From: Bacteroidales bacterium UBA4788
GTDB lineage: Bacteria; Bacteroidota; Bacteroidia; Bacteroidales; VadinHA17
Reading direction: 5' to 3'
DNA length: 33,705 nucleotides
Assembly (NCBI GenBank): GCA_002402965.1
Contig: DHGW01000056.1
Span: 131,972-165,676, forward strand
The number at the start of each line of letters is the position of its first letter. Position 1 is the first letter of the stretch. The notes below the pieces were generated by a model that did not search any database, was not told the origin of the DNA, and was given only the letters and a program-made list of their open reading frames with translations. Position numbers and translations under genes: made by a program. Below are positions 18,319 to 24,587 of this stretch, piece by piece.

Positions 18319-18455
18319 GTCGAAAGTCTGAAGGTCTGACCGGATTTGGCGGCAGTCATGCAGTCTTGCAGTCAGGCGGTTTTGCAGTCCTGCAGTCTTG
18401 CGGTCAGGCAGTCCTGTAGTCTTGCAGTCAGGCGGTCTTGCAGTCTTACGGTCCC
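18319..18455. repeat. Tandem array with 8-base period, GC(A/G)GTCnn units
   Basis: It starts with GTCGAAA, GTCTGAAG and GTCTGACC. From 18352 it runs for 13 uninterrupted 8-base units of the form GCAGTCnn, with variants GCGGTCnn, GTAGTCnn and ACGGTCnn (18352-18455). The last two bases of each unit (TT, AG, CT) vary. It fills the space between two convergent genes and has no open reading frame of its own. Confidence 0.9.
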
Positions 18456-18472
18456 GGATTGCCGACTGAGGA

Positions 18473-19168
18473 CTATCCGACTCTGCTTATTTCTTCCAGT
18501 CTGGAATGATCGAAGATGATGATACTCTTTTCTGACAGTTTGATCAGTCCGTCTTTCTCAAAGTTCTTCAGAACCTTAACTGCCCCCTCAGTGGATATGC
18601 CGGCAAAGTCGGCCAGCTCACGCCTCGATAGATGCCTGAAGAGATCTTCCCCTCCGAAGTTCTCCGGCGCAAGGCTGAGCAAAACCGTTGCCATGCGCCC
18701 GTTGGTCTGCTGATGCAATACATTATCGAGGGAGGTATAGAGTCTTGAATTGTGCTCGCAGAAGCGCCCGATAATGCTGAATGCAAAAGCCCCGTTCCGT
18801 TTCACCAGTGCTGCAATAGCTTCCTTCTCAATAAGGAAGCCGGTGGTCTCCGTAACCGCCACCACCGAGTAACTGAAGGTATTGCGCTTGAAGACTGCGG
18901 ACAGCCCTACCATCTCACCGGGACTTATGATCCGGAGATTGTAGTCGCGACCGTTGCTGCACTCGATATACTGCCTTGAGAATCCGCTGATGGTGAAGAT
19001 AACGTATGATGCGAATGCGCCCTGCTTGGCCAGGTTCTCCCCGCGGCGGAACACCACCTGTACCCGGCTCTCGCGAACCAGCTCTGTCTCCTCCGGGGTA
19101 AGTGCAGAGAAACAGGGCAGGGTGATGTCGCAGACAAATTCCTTGTCAGTATGGCTGATTGTCTTCAT
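18473..19168 (-). CDS. Crp/Fnr-family transcription regulator
   Basis: The protein has 231 residues. A cyclic-nucleotide-binding-like beta-roll covers about 15-125 (FRRGENLAKQGAFASYVIFTISG, then IISPGEMVGLSAVF). A long dimer helix follows to about 155, then a winged helix-turn-helix with HLSRRELADFAGISTEGAVKVLKNFEKDGLI (179-209). Four cysteines are present (C13, C19, C70, C137). Their spacing does not match the C-x2-C-x5-C plus C122 pattern of FNR, but C13-x5-C19 recalls part of it, so redox or iron-sulfur sensing is possible and unproven. The cAMP-contact arginine-serine pair of CRP is not seen. It diverges from the osmC/thioredoxin genes, its most likely targets. A TAnnTTTG box lies at 19186-19193 upstream. 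Confidence 0.9.
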   Translation of the reverse strand: MKTISHTDKEFVCDITLPCFSALTPEETELVRESRVQVVFRRGENLAKQGAFASYVIFTISGFSRQYIECSNGRDYNLRIISPGEMVGLSAVFKRNTFSYSVVAVTETTGFLIEKEAIAALVKRNGAFAFSIIGRFCEHNSRLYTSLDNVLHQQTNGRMATVLLSLAPENFGGEDLFRHLSRRELADFAGISTEGAVKVLKNFEKDGLIKLSEKSIIIFDHSRLEEISRVG

Positions 19169-19185
19169 TCCTTCTAAGTGACAGG

Positions 19186-19193
19186 CAAATTTA
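19186..19193 (-). promoter_or_regulatory. Putative -7 box for the Crp/Fnr gene
   Basis: On the minus strand this reads TAAATTTG, a perfect match to the Bacteroidota -7 consensus TAnnTTTG. It lies 18-25 bases before the start codon. No convincing TTTG -33 element is seen at the expected 19-20 base spacing. Confidence 0.5.
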
Positions 19194-19246
19194 AGAATTA
19201 ACGGGTATTATTTTAAATATCTGTCATCTATATAAAAATCAGTGGC

Positions 19247-19287
19247 TTGTCAGAACCGGTCTGACGCGTGACAACTTTTTTATTGTC
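19247..19287. promoter_or_regulatory. Nested inverted repeats, probable operator region (crp/osmC)
   Basis: GTCAGA-ACCGG-TCTGAC (19249-19265) is a perfect 6-base dyad. It is nested inside the outer dyad TTGTCA (19247-19252) / TGACAA (19269-19274). A further TTGTC lies at 19283-19287, facing the preceding GACAA. A related palindrome, TTTGTGACAAA, overlaps the osmC promoter at 19356-19366. The repeated TGACAA half-site between divergent genes suggests binding of the adjacent Crp/Fnr protein. Confidence 0.55.
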
Positions 19288-19351
19288 GCATTTCAACCGC
19301 AGATATGATGTGCAGGGCGACTCCCCGGGTCCGGGCTGCGGTTAAAGGTTA

Positions 19352-19366
19352 TACTTTTGTGACAAA
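19352..19366 (+). promoter_or_regulatory. Putative osmC promoter -7 box with overlapping palindrome
   Basis: TACTTTTG (19352-19359) matches the Bacteroidota -7 consensus TAnnTTTG and lies 20 bases before the osmC start. It overlaps the perfect palindrome TTTGTGACAAA (19356-19366), so a protein bound there would block RNA polymerase. No good -33 element is visible. Confidence 0.55.
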
Positions 19367-19378
19367 TTAGATGAACCA

Positions 19379-19792
19379 ATGAAACATAAGATAGAATCAG
19401 CCTGGAAAGGCAAAATGAAATTTGATACTGAGGTAAACGGGCACCACTTTTTTATTGATCAGGCAGGCGAGAACGGCGACAACAGCGGCCCGCGCCCGAA
19501 ACCCCTTATGCTGGCTGCATTGGCAGGATGCACCGGGATGGATGTTATCTCTATCCTCAAAAAAATGAAGCAGGAAGTGGAGCATTTCAATGTGGTTGTG
19601 GAAGGTGATACGGAGGATGAGCATCCCAACGCCTTTGTGAAGATGCATATCATTTATGAGTTCAGGGGGAAGGACCTCGAAATGGAGAAGATAGAGAAGG
19701 CGATCAGTCTCTCGATGGAGCGTTACTGCGGAGTGTCCGCGGTATACAGGAAGGCGGGAATAGAGATGACGCACGAGGTCAGGATAGTCTGA
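19379..19792 (+). CDS. OsmC/Ohr-family protein (YhfA-like)
   Basis: The protein has 137 residues of the OsmC fold, a dimeric thiol peroxidase-type protein that reduces organic hydroperoxides in characterised members. The two conserved cysteines are present: C51 in ALAGCTGMDV and C116 in RYCGVSAVYR. The short N-terminal beta part (WKGKMKFDTEVNGHHFFID) and GPRPKPLMLAALAGC match the YhfA-like branch, whose substrate is less well known than that of Ohr. It is the first gene of a thiol-redox cluster on the plus strand. The start at 19379 is required because the ATG at 19371 hits a stop after two more codons. The stop codon lies within a tandem repeat array. Confidence 0.9.
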   Translation: MKHKIESAWKGKMKFDTEVNGHHFFIDQAGENGDNSGPRPKPLMLAALAGCTGMDVISILKKMKQEVEHFNVVVEGDTEDEHPNAFVKMHIIYEFRGKDLEMEKIEKAISLSMERYCGVSAVYRKAGIEMTHEVRIV

Positions 19793-19866
19793 ATGTCTGA
19801 GAGTCTGAGGGTCTGAGGGTCTGAGGGTCTGAAGGTTCCCATAGTCTTGCAGTCCTGCGGTCAGGA
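19787..19866. repeat. Tandem array with 8-base period, GTCTGAGG units
   Basis: Ten 8-base units: GTCTGAAT, GTCTGAGA, three GTCTGAGG, GTCTGAAG, then diverged GTTCCCAT, AGTCTTGC, AGTCCTGC and GGTCAGGA. The first unit contains the osmC stop codon. The last units share the words CTTGCAGTC and CTGCGGTCAGG with the array at 18319-18455, so both arrays are related. Confidence 0.88.
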
Positions 19867-19891
19867 GTAAGTAAACAAAAAAAAAGAAAAT

Positions 19892-20245
19892 ATGCTTTAC
19901 ACGAATTTGAATCATGTTGAGTCTGCTGCGCAGCTCGAAAAAATTATCAATGAGAATGAGAATGTAATGGTTTGCTGCGGGCGGATGGGTCCCATGTGCA
20001 TCCCGGTATACGGTATCATGGAAGATCTTCAGCCGGTATACACCCACGTTAAGTTCTTCGATATGGAATTTGACAACCCCGAAGCCCAGGTCATCAGGAA
20101 TACGCCAATGACACGCGGATTCATGGGTCTGCCCTACACCGTATATTACAAGAACGGTAAGATGGTTAAGGCAACATCGAGTATCCAGACAATGCTGCAG
20201 GTGAAGGCAATTCTCGACAGCGAGTTCGGTCAGTCCAAAGCATAG
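19892..20245 (+). CDS. Small thioredoxin-fold protein with a non-canonical active site
   Basis: The protein has 117 residues. The secondary-structure pattern and the LPYTVYYKNGK block (80-90, with the cis-Pro of thioredoxins at P81, followed by the strand and KNGK turn) mark a thioredoxin fold. The place of WCGPC is different: VMVCCGRMGPMCIPVYGIMEDL lies over residues 25-46, so CGPC aligns with M32-G33-P34-M35 and both catalytic Cys positions are Met. Three cysteines flank it (C28, C29, C36), so a C29-C36 or C28-C36 disulfide is conceivable. It ends 2 bases before the thioredoxin reductase ATG, so the two are almost certainly co-translated partners. I cannot name the family with certainty. 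Confidence 0.85.
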   Translation: MLYTNLNHVESAAQLEKIINENENVMVCCGRMGPMCIPVYGIMEDLQPVYTHVKFFDMEFDNPEAQVIRNTPMTRGFMGLPYTVYYKNGKMVKATSSIQTMLQVKAILDSEFGQSKA

Positions 20246-20247
20246 TG

Positions 20248-21186
20248 ATGGAGAGCAGCAATCATTACGATGTCATAATTTTAGGTGGTGGCCCGGCCGG
20301 GCTGACTGCAGCGATTTATCTCTCGCGCGCCAGGCTGAGGACACTGCTCCTCACCGAGGGCACCCCCGGGGGACAGATGACGCTGACTCATGAGATTGCC
20401 AACTACCCGGGTATCGAGAAGATCAATGGTTATATGCTCGGATCGGTTATGAAGAAGCAGGCCACTGCATTTGGAGCAGTAGTAAAGGGCAACACCGAGA
20501 TCAGCACCTTCGCCCTAGAGGGCAACGTGAAAAGCGTCACTACAGCCGACGGGCAGAATTACACCGCAGGCTCTGTGATCCTGGCCACCGGAGGCAGGTC
20601 GCGCACACTGGGTGTGTCCGGTGAGGAGACCTTCAAAGGAAGGGGGATTTCCTATTGTGCAACCTGTGACGGCGACTTCTTCACTGGAAAAGAGATAGTA
20701 GTCGTGGGAGGAGGCAACTCGGCCCTCGAGGAGGCTGTCTCACTGACGAAATATGCCACCAGGGTGACCATCGTGCATCAGTTTGACCACTTTCAGGCAT
20801 TTCAGTATGCTGTGGATGAAGCGAAGGCCAACCCTAAAATAAGCTTCGTAATGTCATCGACAATCGCTTCGTTCTACGGAGAAGAGAAACTGGAAGGAGT
20901 GAGGATAAAGAACCTCGTCACAGGAGAAGAGAGCGATTTCAGGACTGACGGCGTATTCATCTTTATCGGTTACGTGCCGAATACCGAGTGGCTGAAGGGA
21001 CACCTGAAGATGAATGAGAGAGGTGAAATCATCGCCGGAGCCGACATGTCCACTAATATTGAAGGAGTTTTCTCAGCGGGTGATGCCAATGCCAAACGAT
21101 TCAGGCAGGTCACAACTGCTGTGGCCGACGGTACAATTGCCGCACTGGCTGCCGCCGATTACCTGCATTCACAGAAAAGAAAATAA
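20248..21186 (+). CDS. trxB: Thioredoxin-reductase-like flavoprotein with altered NADPH site
   Basis: This is a low-molecular-weight thioredoxin reductase fold of 312 residues from the ATG at 20248 (a GTG at 20245 overlaps the previous stop and is the alternative). The FAD site is ILGGGPAGLTAAIYLSRA (11-28), the redox centre CATC (C137, C140) and the second dinucleotide fold GGGNSALEEA (154-163), followed by the C-terminal FAD block FSAGDANAKRFRQVTTAVADG. In E. coli TrxB the segment HRRDGFRA holds the arginines that bind the NADPH 2'-phosphate. Here it reads HQFDHFQA (177-184) and all three Arg are gone. The enzyme may prefer NADH or another donor, or act as a dedicated partner of the odd thioredoxin just upstream. 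Symbol by family only. Confidence 0.9.
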   Translation: MESSNHYDVIILGGGPAGLTAAIYLSRARLRTLLLTEGTPGGQMTLTHEIANYPGIEKINGYMLGSVMKKQATAFGAVVKGNTEISTFALEGNVKSVTTADGQNYTAGSVILATGGRSRTLGVSGEETFKGRGISYCATCDGDFFTGKEIVVVGGGNSALEEAVSLTKYATRVTIVHQFDHFQAFQYAVDEAKANPKISFVMSSTIASFYGEEKLEGVRIKNLVTGEESDFRTDGVFIFIGYVPNTEWLKGHLKMNERGEIIAGADMSTNIEGVFSAGDANAKRFRQVTTAVADGTIAALAAADYLHSQKRK

Positions 21187-21199
21187 GGAGATATGAAAT

Positions 21200-21248
21200 T
21201 TGCATGAGCAGGGACTCATAGAAGGGAATGATTATAAACTTCATGCAA
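21200..21248. promoter_or_regulatory. Spaced inverted repeat in the leader between trxB and the thioredoxin gene
   Basis: TTGCATGA (21200-21207) and TCATGCAA (21241-21248) are perfect 8-base inverted copies separated by 33 bases. They lie in the 100-base gap before the membrane thioredoxin gene. It could fold in the mRNA or bind a regulator; no terminator T-run follows. Confidence 0.35.
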
Positions 21249-21286
21249 GTTGCATTCGACCAAATCAATAAATAATTATTAAACGA

Positions 21287-21709
21287 ATGAAAATGAAAGG
21301 ATTGATAATTGCGCTTCTGGTCATTACCGTGGTGGTAGTACTCTTTATGAGGTCGTACAACAAGATGAAGAATACACCGGCAGTTGAAAACAGTGAGCTG
21401 ATAGAGCATCTTACTGCACAGAACTTCGCCCACAAGACGAAGAGCGGCGTGGTACTGGTAGACTTCTGGGCCGACTGGTGCATGCCATGCAAGATGATGG
21501 CTCCCATACTCAATGAGGTGGCTGAGGCAACTAACGGCACTGCAACCATCTACAAGCTTAATGTGGATGAGCAGCAGCAGGTGGCTGCCCAGTACGGTAT
21601 CAGGAGCATCCCGACGATGATACTATTCAAGGACGGCAAGGAGGTTGAGAGAATAGTAGGGGTGAAGCCGAAGGATTCAGTCATCGCGAGCATTAAAAAG
21701 GCTCAGTAA
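21287..21709 (+). CDS. Membrane-anchored thioredoxin
   Basis: The protein has 140 residues. A single hydrophobic segment (about 5-21, GLIIALLVITVVVVLF) is followed by RSYNKMK and a complete thioredoxin domain. The active site is WCMPC (64-68), with Met replacing the usual Gly of WCGPC. The preceding VLVDFWAD, the KMMAPILNEV helix and the cis-Pro block IPTMILFKDGKEVERIVG are normal. The anchor suggests a membrane position, but charges flank the segment on both sides, so topology is unclear. A start at Met3 (21293) is equally possible. It is the last gene of the thiol-redox cluster, 100 bases after the reductase. Dithiol-disulfide exchange is the expected activity. Confidence 0.92.
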   Translation: MKMKGLIIALLVITVVVVLFMRSYNKMKNTPAVENSELIEHLTAQNFAHKTKSGVVLVDFWADWCMPCKMMAPILNEVAEATNGTATIYKLNVDEQQQVAAQYGIRSIPTMILFKDGKEVERIVGVKPKDSVIASIKKAQ

Positions 21710-21811
21710 GGCTTTCGGCTGCTGCTGACCGGCCACAGACAGCTGAGAGGATTCCGCCGGAAACAATTCTTAAGATCTTGTGTTAATTGGTTTGCAGGGC
21801 TTTGACGGGGA

Positions 21812-23941
21812 TTACCTGTCTAAGCCCTCTCTTGCTTTATCATAGTCAGGAGCCTCGAGCAGCTCATTGAAATCAGCCGAGGGCCTGAGCCGGCCGAAGG
21901 AGTCGAAGTATGCCGCTTTTGTCATTGAATCCCAATGGATTGCGCCGTTATAATACTGGATGTTCTGAATTATCCCCAGTGATGCAAGAAGGATAAAGGC
22001 AGCGAAGGTCAGGCTCTGCAACCACCTTTTTGAAGCAGCCCTGGCAGAGGTTAGTCCTGCGGTCAGCAGCGAGGCGGCTGCCACTGCCATCAGAGTGTAG
22101 CTGTCGATGAATGCCCGCTGACCGAATCCTCCTCCGTACCACCAGCACCACCAGGAAAAGATGATATAGATGTTCAGCGGAACAAAAAGCGTTACCGGCA
22201 GGGCATGGGGCGAGCGACGAATCCATAGAGCAATTATTCCCGCAAAGGCGAAGATCATTAGCGGTGTATAGAGGAACAATCCCTTGTGCCAGCTGAAGAG
22301 TCCCTTTATTATGGCCGGGTCAGCGAAGAAGAATCGTTCATCGGTGCCGTACGAGAAATAAAGCCACTGGCCGGTTATCTCCTTCCAGTAGATCATCTGC
22401 GGAACCCATACAACCGCTGCCGCCAGGGCGATCAGTAAAAGATGCCTGTATCCCGTAACCAGTTCTCTCAGTCTGCGGCGCAGGGATTCTGAAGATGTGA
22501 CTCCGTAAAGAAGGAAGAAGAGTACGATAATGATATTTGTTGGTCTGATAAGAGATATAAACCCTAACAGCAAGCCCAACCTTAATGACTGCCAGAACTT
22601 TTTCCCTGGTCCCTGCACCCTGTGCCCTTCGCCCTTCTCCGTGCGCTCCTCACCCTGCACCCTGTGCCATTTCATTGAGTACCACACGAAAGCATTGATC
22701 AGGGCAAATGAGTAGACGTGTGACATTGTTCCCTGGTAGAGAGTGTACCAGTAAAGGTTGGTGCCAATGACAAATGCCGCCAGAACCATCGCAGTGACGG
22801 TATCTGATGCATTTTCCAGAAGAATTTTTCTCATATAGACCAGTCCCATAGTCAGGAACAGCAATGCTGCCGCCAGAAGGAAGAATTTATAGGGTGGGGA
22901 GTAGCCGCCGGTATCTGCTCCGGAGATAGAGGCTGCAGCATGCCCTGCAAGGAAAAAGGGGGTCCAGAGGAGGGCGAGCCCCATACTGGTCTTGATGACG
23001 TATTTGCCCTCAGGGCCCCGATCCGGCCAGACGATGAATTTATGCGGGCCTTTATAATTGTCAGCAAAGCTCAGCGTGAGATCGTGATAGATAAATGCCG
23101 CAGGCAGGTAAGCGTAATAGGAGATCGCATCGTATTCGATCACCCGCTTCTCATCCTTCCAATGCTTCTCCCTCAACATTGTTACAGTCATGAATGCAAT
23201 GATGAGGGCTATGGTCAGCATTGAAAGCCACTTTTTGCCTGCAAGGCTGAATTTCACGACCTTTGCGGCTATACTCAGGCCGTCGCCGATGCTGATCTTT
23301 TTTCCTTCGCTTTTCCTTCTGGGAGAGTAGCTGACCGGTTCCTCGGCGAATTTTACTGTGCTGTCGCGAAGAGCTTTGAACACCAGTTCTGTCTCGAAGC
23401 CGAACCTCTTTTCCCGGAGATCCAGTTTTTCAAACAGCTCTTTTCGGATGAGCTTATAGCCGCATGTCAGATCAGTGATTCTTCTTCCAATTGTCCTTGC
23501 GGCGAACCAGGAGAGTAACCTGTTCAGGGTGACTGCTGCGACTGCGTGGCCGGGGTGTCTTGTGCCAGGGCTGAACCGCGTGCCGCTCACGAAATCGAGG
23601 TTCCCTGTGTACATTTTCCCGAGAAGAGCAGGAATATCTGATGGGTCAAGCTCGAGATCAGCGTCCTGAACGATGATTGTATCGCCTTTCGCCGCATGCA
23701 CTCCTGCGGCCACTGCAGCTCCCTTGCCGGTATTGACAGGGAGCCTTATTACCCTGGTGCCGGGGAATCCGCTGCCTGTTTTTTCTGCGACGTCTGCCGA
23801 GTCATCAGTAGAGCAGTCGTCGATGATTATAACCTCGAACTGTGTGACAAAATCGGGCATCACGGTGTCACGGAGCTTTTCCATGGTCGTTGTGATGACG
23901 CCGGCTTCGTTGTACATCGGGATGATGATGGTCAGGTACAA
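21812..23941 (-). CDS. GT2 dolichyl-phosphate-mannose-synthase-like domain fused to a multi-pass membrane domain
   Basis: The protein has 709 residues. Residues 1-235 are a DPM1/GtrB-type GT2 enzyme: IIIPMYNEAG (5-14), DDCSTDD (41-47), QDADLELDP (92-100, the DAD metal site), LTCGYKLI (158-165) and RFGFETELV (179-187). From 240 on there are about ten to twelve hydrophobic segments, as in GT-C or GtrII-like membrane proteins, with a soluble loop around 262-318. It probably makes a polyprenyl-phosphate sugar and passes or uses it in the membrane, for glycan or protein modification; donor and acceptor are unknown. The start codon is TTG at 23941: an in-frame TAG lies 4 codons upstream, and the next ATG would cut the first strand. 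A 21-residue low-complexity stretch (427-447) comes from a 7-base tandem repeat. Confidence 0.88.
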   Translation of the reverse strand: MYLTIIIPMYNEAGVITTTMEKLRDTVMPDFVTQFEVIIIDDCSTDDSADVAEKTGSGFPGTRVIRLPVNTGKGAAVAAGVHAAKGDTIIVQDADLELDPSDIPALLGKMYTGNLDFVSGTRFSPGTRHPGHAVAAVTLNRLLSWFAARTIGRRITDLTCGYKLIRKELFEKLDLREKRFGFETELVFKALRDSTVKFAEEPVSYSPRRKSEGKKISIGDGLSIAAKVVKFSLAGKKWLSMLTIALIIAFMTVTMLREKHWKDEKRVIEYDAISYYAYLPAAFIYHDLTLSFADNYKGPHKFIVWPDRGPEGKYVIKTSMGLALLWTPFFLAGHAAASISGADTGGYSPPYKFFLLAAALLFLTMGLVYMRKILLENASDTVTAMVLAAFVIGTNLYWYTLYQGTMSHVYSFALINAFVWYSMKWHRVQGEERTEKGEGHRVQGPGKKFWQSLRLGLLLGFISLIRPTNIIIVLFFLLYGVTSSESLRRRLRELVTGYRHLLLIALAAAVVWVPQMIYWKEITGQWLYFSYGTDERFFFADPAIIKGLFSWHKGLFLYTPLMIFAFAGIIALWIRRSPHALPVTLFVPLNIYIIFSWWCWWYGGGFGQRAFIDSYTLMAVAAASLLTAGLTSARAASKRWLQSLTFAAFILLASLGIIQNIQYYNGAIHWDSMTKAAYFDSFGRLRPSADFNELLEAPDYDKAREGLDR
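22604..22666. repeat. Nine-unit 7-base tandem repeat inside a coding region
   Basis: Plus-strand units: CCCTGGT, CCCTGCA, CCCTGTG, CCCTTCG, CCCTTCT, CCGTGCG, CTCCTCA, CCCTGCA, CCCTGTG. The total is 63 bases, or 21 codons, so the glycosyltransferase frame is kept. The encoded peptide has HRVQG twice and is rich in Glu, Gly and Lys. It falls in a loop between two hydrophobic segments. Confidence 0.9.
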
Positions 23942-24000
23942 TTTGGTCGTCTACAGGTTTGTGGTTAAAGGTAACACACATATGCGAGAGAGCAATGGGG

Positions 24001-24059
24001 TCTACAATGCCTTATGGCCTGCGGCCAGTTATTGCGCGTAGCGCATAAAGCATTGTAGA
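24001..24059. repeat. Cruciform-like palindromic element with two inner hairpins
   Basis: The outer arms TCTACAATGCCTTATG (24001-24016) and CATAAAGCATTGTAGA (24044-24059) pair at 15 of 16 positions. Inside are two perfect small hairpins: TGGCC-TGC-GGCCA (24015-24027, sharing two bases with the outer stem) and TGCGC-GTA-GCGCA (24033-24045). GGTCTAC at 23999-24005 can also pair with GTAGACC at 24087-24093, an alternative fold. It lies in the 217-base gap between two minus-strand genes. No flanking target-site duplication is seen. Confidence 0.75.
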
Positions 24060-24105
24060 ATAAAGGATAAGAAGGAGGCATAGGTCGTAGACCGTTAAGA
24101 ATTGT

Positions 24106-24135
24106 AAAAAAAAAGAGACCCATTTGGATCTCTTT
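24106..24135 (-). terminator. Rho-independent terminator for the Asp-loop protein gene
   Basis: On the minus strand, AAAGAGATCC, loop AAAT, then GGGTCTCTTT pair over about nine bases with one mismatch, followed directly by a run of nine T. It begins 23 bases after the stop codon of the 24159-24587 gene. Confidence 0.85.
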
Positions 24136-24158
24136 CTGCATTTCACTGTGGGTTATGT

Positions 24159-24587
24159 TTATTTCTTTTCGGCGGGGGTCTGCAGGTTATCGCAGACACC
24201 GTCCTTGTCGGCATCAACGAATGCCGGACCCTGACCGTTGTGACGACCAATGCCGGGTGCGGTTCCCTGCCCGCGTCCTGCACCTCTGCCTGCTGCGACG
24301 CCCTGTCCGCGGCCCTGGCCGTTCCTGTTACCCTGTGCGAGGCCCTGGCCCTTACCGGGTCCTCGATTGGCCGCAGCCTGGTTTTCGCCTGCAGCGTATG
24401 CCCTGCGGCCCGGGCGCGTTCCACTGGTGTAATTGTCACACACTCCGTCCTTGTCAGCATCGACATAAGCGTTTCCTGCTGCACGGCCTTTGCCGGTCTG
24501 ATCAGGATTCTGCTGTACAGTCTGTGCCGTTGCGATGGCCGTCATAGCTATGAAAGCCGCCACTGTAAAGAATAGTCTTGTTTTCAT
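24159..24587 (-). CDS. Small secreted protein with two Asp-rich calcium-loop motifs
   Basis: The protein has 142 residues. The signal peptide is about 1-21 (cleavage after ATAQ or nearby). Two nearly identical motifs, VDADKDGVCDN at 42-52 and 124-134, have the DxDxDG spacing of EF-hand, dockerin or thrombospondin type-3 calcium loops, each with a single Cys (C50, C132). Those are the only cysteines, so one disulfide could join the two loops. Between them lies a low-complexity Gly/Gln/Arg/Ala segment (about 58-121) with repeated GQG, RGQG and GRG. There is no catalytic domain. Metal binding at the cell surface or in the periplasm is the most that can be inferred. It has its own terminator and an unusual leader hairpin, and lies downstream of the copper ATPase. 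Confidence 0.85.
   Translation of the reverse strand: MKTRLFFTVAAFIAMTAIATAQTVQQNPDQTGKGRAAGNAYVDADKDGVCDNYTSGTRPGRRAYAAGENQAAANRGPGKGQGLAQGNRNGQGRGQGVAAGRGAGRGQGTAPGIGRHNGQGPAFVDADKDGVCDNLQTPAEKK

Noticed and set aside
18319..18455. CRISPR array
   Set aside because: Units are 8 bases with no spacers and no cas genes are nearby; the same holds for the 7-base arrays.
24155..24575. Plus-strand Arg/Cys/Pro-rich frames opposite the Asp-loop protein
   Set aside because: They are antisense products of the GC-rich low-complexity linker and have no support as genes.
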